From Nostoc sp. TCL26-01 (GTDB lineage: Bacteria > Cyanobacteriota > Cyanobacteriia > Cyanobacteriales > Nostocaceae), in NCBI RefSeq assembly GCF_013393945.1, contig NZ_CP040297.1:2744804-2808803 (forward strand): a stretch of DNA of 64,000 nt, read 5' to 3'. Positions 62,125 through 64,000 of the stretch are shown here, in pieces; position 1 is the stretch's first letter, and the number at the start of each line of letters is the position of its first letter. The translations under genes and the position numbers were made by a program. The notes under the pieces were generated by a model. The model was not told the DNA's origin and did not search any database. It saw only the letters and a list, made by a program, of their open reading frames with translations.

Positions 62125-62977
62125 TGAATCTATAACCGCGTTAAGTCTATTTTACTTTGTTTAAGATTTTTTGCGGTTGCCATAATTTCATATCCTAAGA
62201 TTAAAATTAAATCACAGAAATTTTTATCTATCTATGTGCATATTTTTTGTGGCCAAATGCAGACAGCAGAAAAAAATCGCCGTCAAGCTTTGATCGCTGG
62301 ACATTCGAGCTAGCGGCTATGTCTGATACTACTCTAGCGTCTAGCCCTGGTCATTTTTGATCCTTAATCCTTTATTAAGAGGCACAAAATTAAGAGTTAA
62401 TGGCAGTAATATGACTGCAATCAATCACTGAGAACACTTGTTGTATTTTATGCAGTTTAATTAAAAACTAATTTTAATTACTCAGCAGATATAGGTTGGG
62501 TTAAGCACATCGCAACCCAACATCGATACTGAAAGCTTAACCGATATTTTGGTGTTGGGTTTCCCAAAGCCTCAACCCAACCTACCGATATTACGCGAGT
62601 TTTTTGTTAAGTATTCAACAAATGTTAACAATGCAACAAGTAAGTTAAACTCTTGTCAAGTAATTTGATAGAAAAAAGTGTCAAAAACCTCGAAAAACAA
62701 GGATAATCTCTACAAGGCATAAACAATAGAAGTTATTCACGCCGGACAAAATTTGTTGACAATAGACGGTTCCATATTCAGGTGATAGCTAACTCTTGAA
62801 AGCTGAAACTCAATAAACCTGAATAAGTTCTGATGGGGAGTAAATATTTAAGTGAATTGAATCAAATTTAGAGATCCATTGATGTTCTGTTGGTGTCAAC
62901 AAAGCAGAGGATATCTTTCATCATCTGGGGTAGCAGCAAGAGTCACACCCCGCAATTTAACAGAAATTTCACAACAG
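62125..62977. other. Gene-free stretch before the glucan phosphorylase gene
   Basis: About 850 bases between the divergent kinase and phosphorylase genes, AT-rich, with one foldback repeat (62492-62584). The promoters of both genes must lie here; none was placed. Confidence 0.6.
62492..62584. repeat. Foldback repeat with TAGGTTGGGTT / AACCCAACCTA ends
   Basis: Perfect 11-base inverted ends bound a 93-base element with two further AACCCAAC-type units inside. Short inverted repeats of this type are dispersed in many cyanobacteria; only one copy is seen here. Confidence 0.75.
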
Positions 62978-64000
62978 ATGACGCAGCATTTTATGACTAA
63001 TAGCAGTGCAAATACAGCAGCCATACATTTAAGTCAAAAGTTACCTTCTCCATTGAAACGCCTAGCAGATTTAGCTTACAACTACTGGTGGAGTTGGAGT
63101 GGCGATCGCCTGGCGTTATTCCAAGCCATTGATCCCCAAGAATGGGAACGGTGCGGACATAACCCAGTCTCCATTCTCGAATCTGCAAGTTACGAACGTC
63201 TCACCCAATTGGCAGAAGATCCATTCTATCTCAAGCAAGTTTCTGCCTTAGCGCAGGAGTTTGACGAGTACATGAACCAAAAAGACACTTGGGTGAGTCG
63301 AGTCGCACCACAAGTTACCAAAGACAATCCCATCGCTTATTTTTGTGCAGAATTTGGTATCCATGAATCCCTACCAGTTTACTCTGGTGGTTTGGGAATT
63401 CTCGCTGGGGATCACCTGAAATCATCCTCAGATTTAGGTGTACCGATGGTAGCGATTGGCTTACTGTATCGCCAAGGTTACTTTCGCCAACGCTTAAGTC
63501 GTCAGGGTTGGCAAGAAGATTATTACATAGATAATATCTTTGACCGGATGCCCATTGAGTTGATGAAAAATCCTCAAGGGGAACCCCTAACAATTCAATT
63601 AGAGATTCGCCACAGACAGGTAAAAGTGCAAATCTGGCGAGTGCAAGTAGGACGAGTCAGCTTATATCTACTAGATAGCGATCGCCATGACAATGATCCC
63701 ATAGATCGTTGGCTGACTGGACACTTGTACGGCGGTAACTCAGAAACTCGCATCGCTCAAGAAGTCGTCTTAGGAATTGGTGGTGTCCGCGCCTTAACAG
63801 CCTTGGGAATCAAACCCTCAGTCTACCACCTCAACGAAGGACACGCGGCTTTCTGTACTCTAGAAGTTGCTCGTCAAGAAATCGAACGCACTGGCAAATC
63901 CTTCTACGATATCGAAGCCACCGTCCGTAATAGTTGTGTATTCACCACCCATACACCCGTTCCCGCCGGTCATGATGTCTTCTCACCCGACTTAATCGAC
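62978..64000 (+). CDS. glgP: Alpha-glucan (glycogen) phosphorylase, 3' end outside window
   Basis: Start of a GT35 phosphorylase that would release glucose 1-phosphate from glycogen with pyridoxal phosphate as cofactor. It runs off the window after about 341 residues. The N-terminus P-L-K-R-L-A-D-L-A-Y-N-Y-W-W-S-W is the DUF3417 domain of the shorter phosphorylase type; then I-A-Y-F-C-A-E-F-G-I-H-E-S-L-P-V-Y-S-G-G-L-G-I-L-A-G-D-H and Y-H-L-N-E-G-H-A-A-F match the N-terminal catalytic half. An alternative ATG is at 62993. Glycogen is the night-time carbon store in cyanobacteria. Confidence 0.92.
   Translation, partial: MTQHFMTNSSANTAAIHLSQKLPSPLKRLADLAYNYWWSWSGDRLALFQAIDPQEWERCGHNPVSILESASYERLTQLAEDPFYLKQVSALAQEFDEYMNQKDTWVSRVAPQVTKDNPIAYFCAEFGIHESLPVYSGGLGILAGDHLKSSSDLGVPMVAIGLLYRQGYFRQRLSRQGWQEDYYIDNIFDRMPIELMKNPQGEPLTIQLEIRHRQVKVQIWRVQVGRVSLYLLDSDRHDNDPIDRWLTGHLYGGNSETRIAQEVVLGIGGVRALTALGIKPSVYHLNEGHAAFCTLEVARQEIERTGKSFYDIEATVRNSCVFTTHTPVPAGHDVFSPDLID

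Overview
The window reads as chromosome of a filamentous, probably heterocyst-forming cyanobacterium of the Nostoc/Anabaena type. The evidence is the very frequent HIP1 octamer GCGATCGC (inside and between genes on both strands), the arrays of 7-base short tandem repeats between genes (such as runs of CATTAGT, AACAGTT and CTCCCTC), several families of small foldback repeats, and the gene content: cyanobacterial small heat shock protein, FtsH, hopanoid genes and an expansion of Uma2 family nucleases. No rRNA, tRNA, CRISPR array, prophage or intact transposase gene was seen.

Region by region. (1) 1-2148: end of an SGNH/GDSL hydrolase, a 53-residue rubredoxin and a BaiN/HI0933-like flavoprotein. 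(2) 2149-2895: a long gene-free leader. (3) 2896-20892: a one-directional surface polysaccharide locus: three GT4 and three GT2 glycosyltransferases, a Wzc-type chain-length/tyrosine kinase protein, an O-antigen ligase/polymerase, three consecutive acyltransferase-3 membrane proteins, a Wzx flippase, LpxD and a polysaccharide pyruvyl transferase. Together these encode the building, acyl and pyruvyl decoration, flipping, polymerisation and length control of an exported glycan. No outer-membrane Wza-like exporter lies in the window. (4) 21054-22928: a Uma2 gene and a very recent tandem duplication of another Uma2 gene. (5) 23017-26221: GT2 of the TIGR04283 type, a TVP38/VTT membrane protein and glycerol kinase. 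(6) 26416-32479: a zinc-ribbon/winged-helix-repeat two-gene unit of unknown function, a methyltransferase, Hsp20, and a SpoIIM / membrane protein / RDD group. (7) 32550-37481: HpnJ-like radical SAM enzyme and squalene/phytoene synthase (hopanoid-type lipid), a mosaic of foldback repeats, and a FAD-Rieske oxidoreductase. (8) 38370-42806: Era GTPase with a LuxR-type response regulator, a small secreted protein, a DMT transporter and a Uma2 gene. (9) 43029-44983: a compact overlapping gene pair encoding an ABC-type ATPase and a PD-(D/E)XK nuclease-like protein; it has no HIP1 sites and is the best candidate for an undescribed (defence-like) system here. (10) 45193-57771: SufE, an alpha/beta hydrolase lacking its nucleophile serine, Uma2, FtsH, AI-2E transporter with an aldo/keto reductase, a saccharopine-dehydrogenase-like enzyme, a decayed DUF1524 fragment, cupin, Cas4/RecB-like nuclease, phosphohexomutase and a LapA-like protein. 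(11) 57880-64000: a 1414-residue hybrid histidine kinase and the start of alpha-glucan phosphorylase.

All family assignments rest on motifs and remembered family features read from the sequence; no database search was run. Repeat boundaries were found by eye and may be off by a few bases.
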